Assembly: GCA_963169055.1 (NCBI GenBank)
Contig: CAUJFU010000051.1
Location: 1-17,882 of the forward strand
Source of the DNA: Myxococcota bacterium
Lineage (GTDB): Bacteria; Myxococcota_C; UBA6777
Direction of reading: 5' to 3'
Length of the DNA: 17,882 nucleotides
Shown: one piece after another, positions 1 to 7,487 of the stretch
How the letters are laid out: the number at the start of each line of letters is the position of its first letter
Position numbering within the stretch: position 1 is the first letter of the stretch
The notes under the pieces: model-generated
The model's database searches: none
The model's input: the letters and a program-made list of their open reading frames with translations, nothing else
What the model was told of the DNA's origin: nothing
Program-made: the position numbers and the translations under genes

Positions 1-3
1 CCC

Positions 4-597
4 TCACGCCCTTTTCACAGACTTCTCGTCCCACCCAATCCCCAACGCCAAAAACAGCCACCCCGTCGCCACCATCCCCGGCAACGGCTTGTGTGCAAAC
101 ACCACCAACTCATACCAAAATCCACCCAACAACAACGCCCAAAATGCCGCTTTCCCCCCTCCATAACGCCGCGCAAACATCATCATCCCCACAGGGATGC
201 TCATCGAAAAAACACAAAACACAAACTTGATCCAACATAGGTAAACGTCGGGCCGATCCCACCCCAACGCCTTCAACGGCCACAACAGCGCCGCAATGCT
301 CCCCGCCAACAACCAAGATCGCGTCCCATAACGATACTCCCACGGCACGATCCCGTACCCAAAGACCACCCGATGCCCTTGCTCTAGGTATTGGAATACT
401 TCGTCAGGGTGCAACAAAAAGTCCCCCACCCACGCCACCCACACCCGCAACACAAACGCCAACACCAACAAACCAATCATCCCAAACTTCGGATCCACCG
501 CACAGTCCCTTTCCCGTTCACAACTACCCAAACGCTTCACACCCAACACACCCGCACACACCAGCCCCAACAAAAAATCTTGCGTTCTTTTCAACAC
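4..597 (-). CDS. GT22-type (ALG9/PIG-B-like) mannosyltransferase, N-terminal part only
   Basis: Membrane glycosyltransferase of the family that transfers mannose from a polyprenyl-phosphate donor. The sequence shows a hydrophobic segment at about residues 40-58, then the diagnostic first luminal/periplasmic loop with HPDE at 63-66, and a downstream G-Y-G...W-E-Y...G-T-R-S block at 80-94 typical of ALG9/PIG-B/SMP3 proteins. Further hydrophobic segments follow at about 98-110, 120-142 and 150-187. The frame ends in TGA at position 4 after only 197 residues, while GT22 enzymes usually have 400 or more. This is therefore a truncated or frameshifted gene, or its remainder lies in another frame outside the window. 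The start is uncertain: GTG at 597 lacks a good Shine-Dalgarno, an in-frame TAG at 604-606 limits extension, and Met40 (position 480) is an alternative. It is divergent from the hydrolase gene at 712. Confidence 0.6.
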   Translation of the reverse strand: MLKRTQDFLLGLVCAGVLGVKRLGSCERERDCAVDPKFGMIGLLVLAFVLRVWVAWVGDFLLHPDEVFQYLEQGHRVVFGYGIVPWEYRYGTRSWLLAGSIAALLWPLKALGWDRPDVYLCWIKFVFCVFSMSIPVGMMMFARRYGGGKAAFWALLLGGFWYELVVFAHKPLPGMVATGWLFLALGIGWDEKSVKRA

Positions 598-610
598 GTT
601 GTGCTATGGT
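580..610 (+). promoter_or_regulatory. candidate extended -10 promoter for the hydrolase gene
   Basis: A TG-n-TATGGT extended -10 element lies at 602-610, with a poor -35 candidate TTGCGT at 580-585 (19-nt spacer). It overlaps the start of the divergent glycosyltransferase gene and would give a leader of roughly 95 nt. This is a pattern match only. Confidence 0.3.
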
Positions 611-697
611 GAACACCTGTAAAAGACCTAGCGGCGGGCAAGAACCCCCAACAAAGCATCCATGCCCGCTCTAGAACCATGTCCCGCATCCTACGCG

Positions 698-705
698 AAG
701 GAGGT
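698..705 (+). promoter_or_regulatory. ribosome binding site that decides the hydrolase start
   Basis: AAGGAGGT lies 6 nt before ATG 712. It makes 712 the start rather than the in-frame ATG at 679, and it places the signal peptide exactly at the N terminus. Confidence 0.85.
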
Positions 706-711
706 CACTTT

Positions 712-1833
712 ATGCAACGACAACGCTTTTGGCTTGTATGCTTTTTTTCCCTATTTTCGGCTCTTTTATTGACTTCATCCGCTTGTAGCACCGGCCCTGC
801 CGAAGATTCAATCAAACTCCCCACCTTCCTCACCGAAGAATACAACGAGATCCCCACCGAAGGCCGCACCCTTTGTTCTCGCGGTGGGAAATACTCCTTC
901 TTTGTTCGCAAAGGCAGCGTCAACAAGGTCGTGATCGACTTTGAGGGCGGTGGCGCTTGTTGGAATGCCTTCACTTGTTCAATCAAAGATGCCATCTTCA
1001 AAGACAATATCGACAACGTACGAAAACTTCTCAAAGACGGCTACGACAAAGGCATCTATAACACCAAAGACGAACGTAATCCATTTCGCAACTGGTATCA
1101 TGTCTTTATCCCCTATTGTACGGGCGATTTGCATTGGGGCGACAATGATGTGGAATACACCACAGACAAAGGCGAAAAGTTCACCATGCGCCATCGCGGC
1201 GCAGTCAACGCACGTGCCGCACTCGATTGGGTGAATGCGAATTTTAGTAAACCCGAGGATATCTTTATTACGGGATGCAGCGCAGGTTCGTATGGTTCGA
1301 TCGGCTGGTCAGGCCATATCGCAGAGCATTACAAAAAATCCAAGATCTACCAAGTCGGCGATTGTGGCGCAGGCGTTGTCACGCGTTCGTTTATGAAAGA
1401 AAGCTTTCCTTCATGGAAAGCCGAAAAAGTCATCCCCACATGGATCCCGGGTCTTGCCCCCGACAAGTTCGATATCACCGAGCAAGATCTCAGCGTCCTC
1501 TACATCAATATCGCAAATCACTACAAAAACCATCTCTTCGCCCAATACAACACGGCCTATGACGAGAACCAATTTTTTTACTTCAACGCGATGGGTGGCG
1601 GAAACAAGGACGAATGGAACAAACAGATGCGATCGATGATCGACAAGATCAAAACATCAGCCCCGAACTTCCGCAGTTTTATCGCCAAAGGCCAAAAACA
1701 TTGCGTCGTCCCCTACGAAGAATTCTACACCTACGAAGTCAACGGCACCAAGTTTCACCAATGGGTGGCCGATCTCGTCAGCGGAAAAGAAGTGCCCCAC
1801 ATCTCTTGCGATGGTGACTCCTGTAAGCCCTAA
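712..1833 (+). CDS. pectinacetylesterase/Notum-family secreted lipoprotein hydrolase
   Basis: Predicted alpha/beta-hydrolase carboxylesterase of the pectinacetylesterase (PAE/Notum) family, 373 residues. Residues 1-24 form a lipoprotein signal peptide ending S-S-A-C, with Cys25 as the likely lipidation site, so it should be membrane anchored. Family landmarks are F-E-G-G-G-A-C-W at 77-84 (oxyanion-hole region), the nucleophile elbow G-C-S-A-G with Ser190, Asp284 in a Y-D-x-x-Q context like plant PAEs, and His330 in K-H-C-V-V-P. The triad is therefore apparently intact. Cysteines such as 55, 83, 89, 136, 189, 218 and 331 suggest disulfides. Family members deacetylate pectin or remove acyl groups from other molecules; the substrate cannot be told from sequence and an exported acyl-esterase is the safe reading. 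Tandem repeats begin directly after the TAA stop. Confidence 0.88.
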   Translation: MQRQRFWLVCFFSLFSALLLTSSACSTGPAEDSIKLPTFLTEEYNEIPTEGRTLCSRGGKYSFFVRKGSVNKVVIDFEGGGACWNAFTCSIKDAIFKDNIDNVRKLLKDGYDKGIYNTKDERNPFRNWYHVFIPYCTGDLHWGDNDVEYTTDKGEKFTMRHRGAVNARAALDWVNANFSKPEDIFITGCSAGSYGSIGWSGHIAEHYKKSKIYQVGDCGAGVVTRSFMKESFPSWKAEKVIPTWIPGLAPDKFDITEQDLSVLYINIANHYKNHLFAQYNTAYDENQFFYFNAMGGGNKDEWNKQMRSMIDKIKTSAPNFRSFIAKGQKHCVVPYEEFYTYEVNGTKFHQWVADLVSGKEVPHISCDGDSCKP

Positions 1834-1936
1834 CCACGGCCTTTTGCGCAACGAATACGCACGTCCACGGCCTCTTTCACAACGAATACGCACATCCGCC
1901 TCTTTCACAACGAACACGTCCGTCCGCCTCTTTCTC
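1834..1936. repeat. 31-bp tandem repeat, about 3.4 imperfect copies
   Basis: Copies lie at 1834-1864 (31 bp), 1865-1895 (31 bp) and 1896-1923 (28 bp, three bases lost), with a partial fourth at 1924-1936. The shared core is CAACGAATACGCAC preceded by a pyrimidine-rich CCTCTTTCA-type segment. The array starts on the base after the hydrolase stop codon. Confidence 0.85.
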
Positions 1937-1976
1937 TATGCTTGGAATCCTTTCTCGTTCGTGCTGCACGCCGATC

Positions 1977-2005
1977 TTGCACCACCTGATCGCCCGCACT
2001 ATACT
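1977..2005 (+). promoter_or_regulatory. sigma70-type promoter of the fatty acid 2-hydroxylase gene
   Basis: TTGCAC (1977-1982), a 17-nt spacer and TATACT (2000-2005). The predicted leader is about 67 nt and leads into an AGGAGG site and a TTG start. Both hexamers and the spacing are close to consensus. Confidence 0.65.
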
Positions 2006-2068
2006 CTGCCGCGATCGGGAACCACCCCATCCCATCCCGTCCACAAACCCCCATCAGACGGGGAACAC

Positions 2069-2074
2069 AGGAGG
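2069..2074 (+). promoter_or_regulatory. ribosome binding site supporting a TTG start
   Basis: A perfect AGGAGG lies 5 nt before TTG at 2080-2082. No comparable site precedes the first in-frame ATG at 2143, so initiation at TTG is preferred. Confidence 0.75.
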
Positions 2075-2079
2075 CACCC

Positions 2080-2790
2080 TTGCCACGCAAAGTCGCACCT
2101 GACGATCCCACTCGGATCTACCAAAACGATATCCTCGAACGCATGTCGCGCTCGCATCCCTACGAACCCCTGTTTGCTTTTATCCCCACCATCCTCGGGC
2201 TTTCGATCTGGATGATCGGCTGGAGTCCGATGGCTTGGTATGTGAACCTAAGCTTGGTTTCGATCGGCTTGTTTTATTGGACTTTTATGGAATATATGCT
2301 CCACCGCTATCTTTTCCATTACGAAGCCAAGAGCTCGATCGGCAAGCACATCATGAAGCTGATCCACGGTATCCATCACCAATTTCCCAACGACACCGAT
2401 CGTCTGGTGATCCCGATCGGTGCGTCTTTTTTGTCTTCGCTCGCCTTTACGTTGATTTACTACACCTTCACCGGCGGCAATCTCTGGGCGGTTCTCCCTC
2501 TTTTCATCGGAACTGCCTCTGGGTATCTGAATTACGACTGGACGCACTACGCAACCCATCACGTCAAACCCCGCTTCTCATGGGAAAAAACGCAGCGCCG
2601 TCGCCACATGCTCCACCACTTCAAATATCCCGATGCCTGTTTTGGCGTAAGTACGGGCTTGTGGGACTGGGTGTTTCGGACTCGCGAGATCGATGCTGAA
2701 AAAGCCGTAGCAACGGGCAAGATGCGCGCTTATCCAAGCGAAAACTGGAAGATCCTTGACAATACACCCAACCCCAGCGAACACGCATAA
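2080..2790 (+). CDS. fatty acid 2-hydroxylase (FA2H/Scs7-like membrane di-iron enzyme)
   Basis: Integral-membrane di-iron hydroxylase of the fatty acid hydroxylase superfamily, 236 residues, with no cytochrome b5 domain (unlike Scs7/FA2H of eukaryotes). It carries the histidine clusters of 2-hydroxylases: E71-Y-x-x-H75-x4-H80, H90, H96-x-x-H99-H100, H156-x3-H160-H161 and H176-x-x-H179-H180, with the linked P-x-D-x-x-R-L-V segment at 103-110. Hydrophobic segments lie at about 30-48, 52-70 and 112-150. Family members add an alpha-hydroxyl group to fatty acyl chains of sphingolipids or ceramide-like lipids, which suggests 2-hydroxylated lipids in this organism; the actual acceptor is inferred. 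The start is TTG 2080, justified by the AGGAGG site. It converges with the desaturase gene, with only 58 nt between the stops and no clear terminator there. Confidence 0.85.
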   Translation: MPRKVAPDDPTRIYQNDILERMSRSHPYEPLFAFIPTILGLSIWMIGWSPMAWYVNLSLVSIGLFYWTFMEYMLHRYLFHYEAKSSIGKHIMKLIHGIHHQFPNDTDRLVIPIGASFLSSLAFTLIYYTFTGGNLWAVLPLFIGTASGYLNYDWTHYATHHVKPRFSWEKTQRRRHMLHHFKYPDACFGVSTGLWDWVFRTREIDAEKAVATGKMRAYPSENWKILDNTPNPSEHA

Positions 2791-2848
2791 AGCGATGCCT
2801 CCGTCCTTTTCAAGCGACATCGCGCTCACACTTCGCTCGGCTATCGTA

Positions 2849-3922
2849 TTATACGGCGACCTGCGGTGCGGTTTCAGAAACCAAAGCAGCGGGGATGGGA
2901 CGTGTGCGTACACGAAGAAAGGCCATTAATTCTTCTTTGGTTCGGGAAGGTTGGCCGATATCCACATAAATCTCTGCGAGTTTATCGTAGCGGCGGAACA
3001 TCAAAAGCCCCCAGACACCGACAAAATCGATCCCATGAAAAACGATCGCGTCTTCTTTCGCATATTGATCGAGGCTTTCTTCGAATTCCACAGGAAGCTC
3101 TGTCCAATGGCGACCGGGTTTGAGGTGATGCCCGATATGGTAGCCGTCATTGAAGCACCGCTGGTTGTAGCGCGAATTGATCGACGTAATACTGTTGCGG
3201 TAGCAATTGGCCGGATCTGCGGGGTCAATAAAGGCGTGTTGTCCCCAATTTCCAGCCATCATCACAAAGCGGCAGATCAGAAAAGGGACGATCCAAACCA
3301 CCAACGTAGCGTAAAAGTTCACAAAAGACATCGCGATCACAAACACATAAAAGCCAAACTCGCCGATCAACATCAAACGCAGCATCTTGATGCGGCCATG
3401 TTTGTAGTGGTAGTGCGCCATATCGAAGATCGAGAAAAAGAAGAAGCGCAAAAAATAGCGCAGGAAATGCAAGGGGTTGTCGCGTTCAAAGCGCATCGTA
3501 GAGCTAAGGTCGTCGGGAAGATTGTTTTCGGGATGGTGCATACCGATGTGATGGGCGTAATAGGTTTCAGGCGTCTCTCCGAAAAATGGACTCAAGACCC
3601 AAGGGATATAGTGGTTGAGGAACGTATACTGCCGAGTAAACAAGCGTCGATGGCTGGTGTTATGAAGCATCAAGATAAAGCGATCCATAAAGAAGAAGAC
3701 ATTGAGGATCAGATACGCAGCCCCAAGCCACCAACGAAAGACGCCCGGGATGTAAAGGATCGCTGCAAAGGGCAAGATCAACACGGTAGCTTGGAGACAA
3801 AATTGCGCGAAGGGTAGATCGCGTGGATCTTTGATCATGGACAACAAAGCCCGATCGATGGGGTTGTAATGCTCTTTGGGTTCATAACGCGGATCATCGA
3901 TCCGAAGAGGTGGGGTGACCAT
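2849..3922 (-). CDS. membrane fatty acid desaturase
   Basis: Non-haem di-iron desaturase of the membrane FA_desaturase family, 357 residues. The three histidine boxes are visible: H87-N-T-S-H91, H125-I-G-M-H129-H130 (with an extra H124), and H262-I-G-H265-H266 near the C-terminal third. Hydrophobic pairs lie at about 42-60/65-86 and 183-200/205-223. The frame is open up to ATG 3985, but ATG 3922 is chosen: it has AAGGAG upstream, and a strong promoter lies between 3922 and 3985, so the longer form could not be made from it. The enzyme would introduce a double bond into membrane acyl chains. Convergence with the 2-hydroxylase suggests a local lipid-modification cluster, though the genes are transcribed separately. 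The region 3923-4035 is otherwise non-coding. Confidence 0.85.
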   Translation of the reverse strand: MVTPPLRIDDPRYEPKEHYNPIDRALLSMIKDPRDLPFAQFCLQATVLILPFAAILYIPGVFRWWLGAAYLILNVFFFMDRFILMLHNTSHRRLFTRQYTFLNHYIPWVLSPFFGETPETYYAHHIGMHHPENNLPDDLSSTMRFERDNPLHFLRYFLRFFFFSIFDMAHYHYKHGRIKMLRLMLIGEFGFYVFVIAMSFVNFYATLVVWIVPFLICRFVMMAGNWGQHAFIDPADPANCYRNSITSINSRYNQRCFNDGYHIGHHLKPGRHWTELPVEFEESLDQYAKEDAIVFHGIDFVGVWGLLMFRRYDKLAEIYVDIGQPSRTKEELMAFLRVRTRPIPAALVSETAPQVAV

Positions 3923-3963
3923 GCGCTGCTCCTTATTCTGTCGAGAACCATTTTGCGGCGCGA

Positions 3964-3992
3964 ATCCTAGCGAAACCCCCTCCATTGGTCAA
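3964..3992 (-). promoter_or_regulatory. sigma70-type promoter of the desaturase gene
   Basis: Read on the minus strand: TTGACC (3992-3987), a 17-nt spacer, then TAGGAT (3969-3964). The leader would be about 35 nt to ATG 3922. It also argues against translation from the upstream ATG at 3985. Confidence 0.7.
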
Positions 3993-4035
3993 GCAAAGCG
4001 CACATCCCCCGCCGATTTTGCCCGCCCCGCCACCA

Positions 4036-4569
4036 CTACCGCAACAACGAAGCGATATCCACTTGAAAAGAAAGGTCGATCTCGTCTTTGAGCTGCAACA
4101 AGCCGAACGGTGCTTTGTACGGTTCGATCCCCAAAGCAGCGTGAGAGATGCGCGCTTTTCCTGAGACCATCGTTGCTTTTTGTTGCAACGGGATCTGCAA
4201 TGCGCAAGACCCTTTGCCCAAACACAACTGTCCGCTCAAAAACCAGTCCTGTCCGCTGTTTTTGAGCGTTCCTTCAAACATCAAAGGCGACTTGAGGTGG
4301 CCTTTGATATTGCTTTTGATCTCCGCCTTGTCTTTTTCTGACAGGCTTTCTGGCCCCAATACGACGAAAGCCGCTTCGGAGACACGCACAGAAACGCGGA
4401 TATCTGCCGATTCGCTCGGATGTTCGACGTGGATCGCAAAGTCTTCGACCGACAACAGCAAGTCGTGACCAAGGCGTGAAAAAAGCCCTTGCTTCCATGT
4501 GTTGAGGTGCAACCAACCCTCTTTTGGACCGAGATCAAAAACGCCCACAGCCACTGTTTTTTCTGCCAT
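4036..4569 (-). CDS. YceI-like lipocalin-fold protein, apparently without signal peptide
   Basis: A 177-residue beta-rich protein resembling the YceI family, whose members form an elongated lipocalin-like barrel that binds isoprenoid-type lipids. Supporting features are the early S-R-L-G-H-D-L motif (the family's His region), followed by alternating beta strands with the K-S-x-I-x-G-H-L and F-E-G-T-L segments, and a C-terminal I-D-L-S-F-Q-V-D strand. Classical YceI proteins are periplasmic; here neither candidate start gives a convincing signal peptide, so a cytoplasmic location is likely. ATG 4569 is chosen because it has a GGGA-type site, whereas ATG 4599 (ten residues longer) has none. The next gene upstream on this strand ends at 4681, and I see no strong promoter in the 111-nt gap. 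Confidence 0.62.
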   Translation of the reverse strand: MAEKTVAVGVFDLGPKEGWLHLNTWKQGLFSRLGHDLLLSVEDFAIHVEHPSESADIRVSVRVSEAAFVVLGPESLSEKDKAEIKSNIKGHLKSPLMFEGTLKNSGQDWFLSGQLCLGKGSCALQIPLQQKATMVSGKARISHAALGIEPYKAPFGLLQLKDEIDLSFQVDIASLLR

Positions 4570-4680
4570 TTGTTTCCCTGTTCCTTCAAAGTTGCTCATT
4601 TCTAATCAACAAAGGGTGATTATCCGAGAGATGTGTGATCAAGCGATACTTCTGTTCCGCGTTGGACAACGCCCAAACAA

Positions 4681-5280
4681 TCACCGACCAGCGCGGTTGT
4701 AGCGTTCTAGCACAAAGAAACTCACAAACACAGAGAGTGGGCCGATTTGTGCGTAGGCTTTTCCAAGCAAGAGGTCGGGATCATCGGGCAAAAGTTGCAC
4801 AACAAAGTCCTTCAAGACTCGCCCGGGGTGCAAGGGCGAGCCGATCGGGCCGCGTTGGTAATCCAACAACAACGCATCGCGATGAGGTTCGAGTCCTCCG
4901 CCTGTATAGGGCGTCACCAAGAAATATCCGTGGCGAAAAGCATCGAGTTCGTTGGGCAAAGCAAGGTGCGGATCACGCATCCCGTTTTGACGCACCGACA
5001 CGTTGTAGCCGATCATCTCGCCCTCGGCGTGAAGGCCGGATTGGAAACAAAAACCTTTGCGGAACTTGCGGATCATCAAGGGGCGGGTCAGCAGGTTGGT
5101 ATTCCATCCGCGAAACTCCCATCCATCGAGCGATTCGAGCGGAGGACGAGTGCCTTGTGCAAACAACCGCTCCAGTTCTGTGTTGCTCATCTGCGCCAGA
5201 CGATAATACGTCAAATAACGATGCAAGACCCCCATCCTTCGGGAAGTTTGGGGGATCGATTGTGATGTCGAAGCGTTCAT
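4681..5280 (-). CDS. conserved protein of unknown function, last gene of the GMC oxidoreductase cluster
   Basis: A 199-residue soluble-looking protein I do not recognise by name. It has no signal peptide. Aromatic/glycine-rich segments such as G-W-E-F-R-G-W-N (near residue 55) and G-Y-N-V-S-V-R-Q-N-G, and several predicted strands ending in a hydrophobic V-F-V-S-F-F-V-L stretch, suggest a beta-barrel or lipocalin-like fold. It sits 15 nt downstream of the GMC oxidoreductase stop, so co-transcription is very likely and a role in handling that enzyme's substrate or product is a guess. ATG 5280 is used, with AGGAG 9 nt upstream; TTG 5283 is an equally spaced alternative. A tight inverted repeat (GCGTTG/CAACGC, 4659-4672) follows the stop but lacks a T-run. 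Confidence 0.7.
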   Translation of the reverse strand: MNASTSQSIPQTSRRMGVLHRYLTYYRLAQMSNTELERLFAQGTRPPLESLDGWEFRGWNTNLLTRPLMIRKFRKGFCFQSGLHAEGEMIGYNVSVRQNGMRDPHLALPNELDAFRHGYFLVTPYTGGGLEPHRDALLLDYQRGPIGSPLHPGRVLKDFVVQLLPDDPDLLLGKAYAQIGPLSVFVSFFVLERYNRAGR

Positions 5281-5295
5281 CAAAACAAACTCCTC

Positions 5296-6807
5296 TCAGG
5301 CCGCATAGCGTTCGGCCATCTCTAGCGCAGCGCGCCGTGAGAAGGCCATAATCGTTTCTTGGGGATTGCTCACCGTACCTGTCGGCAAGATGCTTGCGTC
5401 ACAAACATACAGATCGCGGATATCGTGCGACTCGCACCAGCTATCCACGACCGATTGACGGGGATCTCCGCCCATCGCACAAGTTCCAAATAAGTGCGTG
5501 GCGACAAATTGGAAAGAGGTCGGGCGAAAGCGTTTGGTCAACAAGAGTTCACTTTGCGACGGATCGCGCATGACTTTGGGGACCCCGTGGCAACCCGCGT
5601 ACACTTCTCTCGCTCCAGACGCAAACAGCGCATCGATGCAGGACTTCAAGCCGAAGGCCGTCTCATCGACATCTTCTTGGCGGATCCAAAAGAACGGCAT
5701 CGGTTTTCCGCCTGTGCCTTCACGCACCAGACCTGTCGAACAGCCGCGTGCCTTGGTCGCAATGGTTGTGCAGTGCTTAAAGTTTTTGATGCGCTCTTGG
5801 AGTTCGTGTCCAACCCCCGGCAATCGGCCTGCAAAGACCGCAGGCGGCGCCCACAAGGTCTCCATCACAAGACCGCGCTTTTCCATCAAGTTTGATCCCC
5901 ATCCCTGAATCGCTCCATACCACGGATACACGGCCTGATCGAAAAAGCCCATCGCCATCACACCGAGGTGAGCGCGCAGATTTTTTCCGATCCGAGCATT
6001 GCGGATCTTGGCGCGTTGCAACAACAGCGGAGACCAAAAAACACCACCGCTACACACCACAGCATCGGCGTGGACGATCAATCGGCCTTGTGGCTTGCGG
6101 GTTTCAGGATGCAAGATATCCGCCTCAACCCCGCAAGCACGGCCATGTTCGATGCGCAAGTGTGTCGCACGACACAACGGATACAGATCTGCTCCGTTGG
6201 TCACAGCGCGCAAGATGTAAGTGGAAGCCATCGTTTGCTTGACGCCTGTGGGACAACCTGTAAAGCAGTCGCTCGCTCCTTTGCAACCTTTGACCACCCG
6301 CTGCAAAGGATGACTGTCCCAGCCAAGTCGCTCAAAACCCCGTTTCAAAAGCAGATTCTTTTCTCCCTGCGTGGGCATCTGCGACGGCTCCATCCCCATC
6401 TCATCTTCGAGTACTTCGTAATGCTCATCCATCTCTTCGACGGTCAGATCCTTGAGTTGGCGATCTTCGATCCATTCTTTCAAGATCCGTTCGGGAAGAC
6501 GCTTAAAGATCGCCGAGTTGATCTCCGAAGTTCCGCCGACACACTCGGCTTGCAACATCGTCACAAAAGCATTGCCCACCGCTGCGTTGGCTCCGCTCTC
6601 TGAAAGAAAGCGTTGCATAAATTCCCCGATATCACGGGTGGATTCACTCGCTTTCAATCGCGGTCCTGCTTCCAGCACGATCACATCCACACCGCGCATC
6701 GCCAATTCTTTCGCAACCACCGCCCCTCCCGGGCCTGATCCGATCACGCACACCTGCGTTCGGCGCTCATGCGTTCCTTGCAGCGCCTCTGTCTTTTGCA
6801 TCGCCAT
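5296..6807 (-). CDS. GMC-family FAD oxidoreductase (long-chain alcohol/sterol oxidase-like)
   Basis: Flavoprotein of the glucose-methanol-choline family, 503 residues, no signal peptide. The FAD-binding Rossmann motif G-S-G-P-G-G is at 23-28 with the ribose-binding Glu at the end of beta-2 (about 46). The C-terminal signature has catalytic His438 in H-L-F-G-T-C-A-M-G, then Y-V-C-D-A-S-I-L-P-T and N481-P-Q in place of the second His, as in choline-dehydrogenase-like members. A cysteine-containing insert with C175, C181 and C185 followed by P-x-G-x-K resembles the long-chain alcohol oxidase/cholesterol oxidase-like branch. It probably oxidises a hydrophobic alcohol; substrate and electron acceptor are not determined by the sequence. 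Start ATG 6807 has GGGAG 7 nt upstream. It lies between a small partner-like protein and a conserved unknown, under a GntR regulator. Confidence 0.88.
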   Translation of the reverse strand: MAMQKTEALQGTHERRTQVCVIGSGPGGAVVAKELAMRGVDVIVLEAGPRLKASESTRDIGEFMQRFLSESGANAAVGNAFVTMLQAECVGGTSEINSAIFKRLPERILKEWIEDRQLKDLTVEEMDEHYEVLEDEMGMEPSQMPTQGEKNLLLKRGFERLGWDSHPLQRVVKGCKGASDCFTGCPTGVKQTMASTYILRAVTNGADLYPLCRATHLRIEHGRACGVEADILHPETRKPQGRLIVHADAVVCSGGVFWSPLLLQRAKIRNARIGKNLRAHLGVMAMGFFDQAVYPWYGAIQGWGSNLMEKRGLVMETLWAPPAVFAGRLPGVGHELQERIKNFKHCTTIATKARGCSTGLVREGTGGKPMPFFWIRQEDVDETAFGLKSCIDALFASGAREVYAGCHGVPKVMRDPSQSELLLTKRFRPTSFQFVATHLFGTCAMGGDPRQSVVDSWCESHDIRDLYVCDASILPTGTVSNPQETIMAFSRRAALEMAERYAA

Positions 6808-6819
6808 CTTTTTGCTCCC

Positions 6820-7449
6820 TTATGCCGCGTGTTCAACAGGCGCAACATCCGCCGTTTTGCTTGCCCGAACTTCTGTTCTCATCTCTTCGATCCATTGTTC
6901 TGCCTTTGCGATCTCAGGCGACCATTGCGTAAAGTCCGGTCGGATCTCGATATCGCGTAAATCGCTTTCGTAACGATTCAGCTTGAAAAACTCCATCTCC
7001 CGCAACACCCGCTCATCCGCAAGATACGCCATGCACACAAACACCCGAATCATCGTGCTGAGCATCCGAAACACATACACCTCGGTGTATTCGAGATCCC
7101 GCATCATCGCTTCTCGCTGTTCCGCAGACAGGCTCGAAAAGCGCCAACCACGCCGAAAAAACGCAGGAAACACAAACTCGTACATCAACAACGTACCCGC
7201 CACCAGATCGCGTTTGTCCGAAGAAAGCTGCGAAAATCGCACCATCAAATAATCCACAACGCCCGTCTCTTCGGCGCTATACGGGATCGCTCCCCCGGGC
7301 GGCAACATCGCCTGTGCCACTTCGCCCAACGTCTTTTCCATCTGACGACGCACCGCTGGCTGATACGCCAACCCCTCTTCCAATCCCAACGCTCGCAACA
7401 AACTCCCGCCCCATTCGAGTCCACGCGACAACCATCTTGAACCCAACAT
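6820..7449 (-). CDS. small helical protein preceding the GMC oxidoreductase, gluconate 2-dehydrogenase subunit 3-like
   Basis: A 209-residue, mostly alpha-helical protein, encoded 12 nt upstream of the GMC oxidoreductase. Its layout recalls the gluconate 2-dehydrogenase gamma (subunit 3) family: a P-P-G-G segment at 50-53 and a following helix, then F-S-S-L-S-x-E-Q-R-E (104-113), then helices to about 158. Such proteins commonly accompany GMC flavoproteins as a small subunit or chaperone. Unlike exported family members, it has no twin-arginine or Sec signal, matching the apparently cytoplasmic GMC protein. Start ATG 7449 has AGGAG 7 nt upstream. The family assignment is tentative; the helical nature and the gene pairing are what the sequence supports. 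Confidence 0.7.
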   Translation of the reverse strand: MLGSRWLSRGLEWGGSLLRALGLEEGLAYQPAVRRQMEKTLGEVAQAMLPPGGAIPYSAEETGVVDYLMVRFSQLSSDKRDLVAGTLLMYEFVFPAFFRRGWRFSSLSAEQREAMMRDLEYTEVYVFRMLSTMIRVFVCMAYLADERVLREMEFFKLNRYESDLRDIEIRPDFTQWSPEIAKAEQWIEEMRTEVRASKTADVAPVEHAA

Positions 7450-7467
7450 CGCTTTGCTCCTTTCTTC

Positions 7468-7481
7468 ACAAACCTGTTTGT
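7468..7481. promoter_or_regulatory. short palindrome between regulator and operon genes
   Basis: ACAAAC-CT-GTTTGT occupies most of the 38-nt gap between the regulator's stop and the next gene. It could be an internal regulatory or processing site, or chance. It is not the same sequence as the palindrome at 8341. Confidence 0.25.
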
Positions 7482-7487
7482 CTTGTC

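Noticed and set aside
2791-2848. Possible bidirectional terminator between hydroxylase and desaturase
   Set aside because: Only a 6-bp GCGATG/CATCGC pairing with a loop of about 20 nt and no T-run could be found.
2951-3817. 288-codon open frame on the plus strand opposite the desaturase
   Set aside because: It is the antisense shadow of a gene with three intact histidine boxes; composition is Lys/His/Asp-rich with no family resemblance and no ribosome site.
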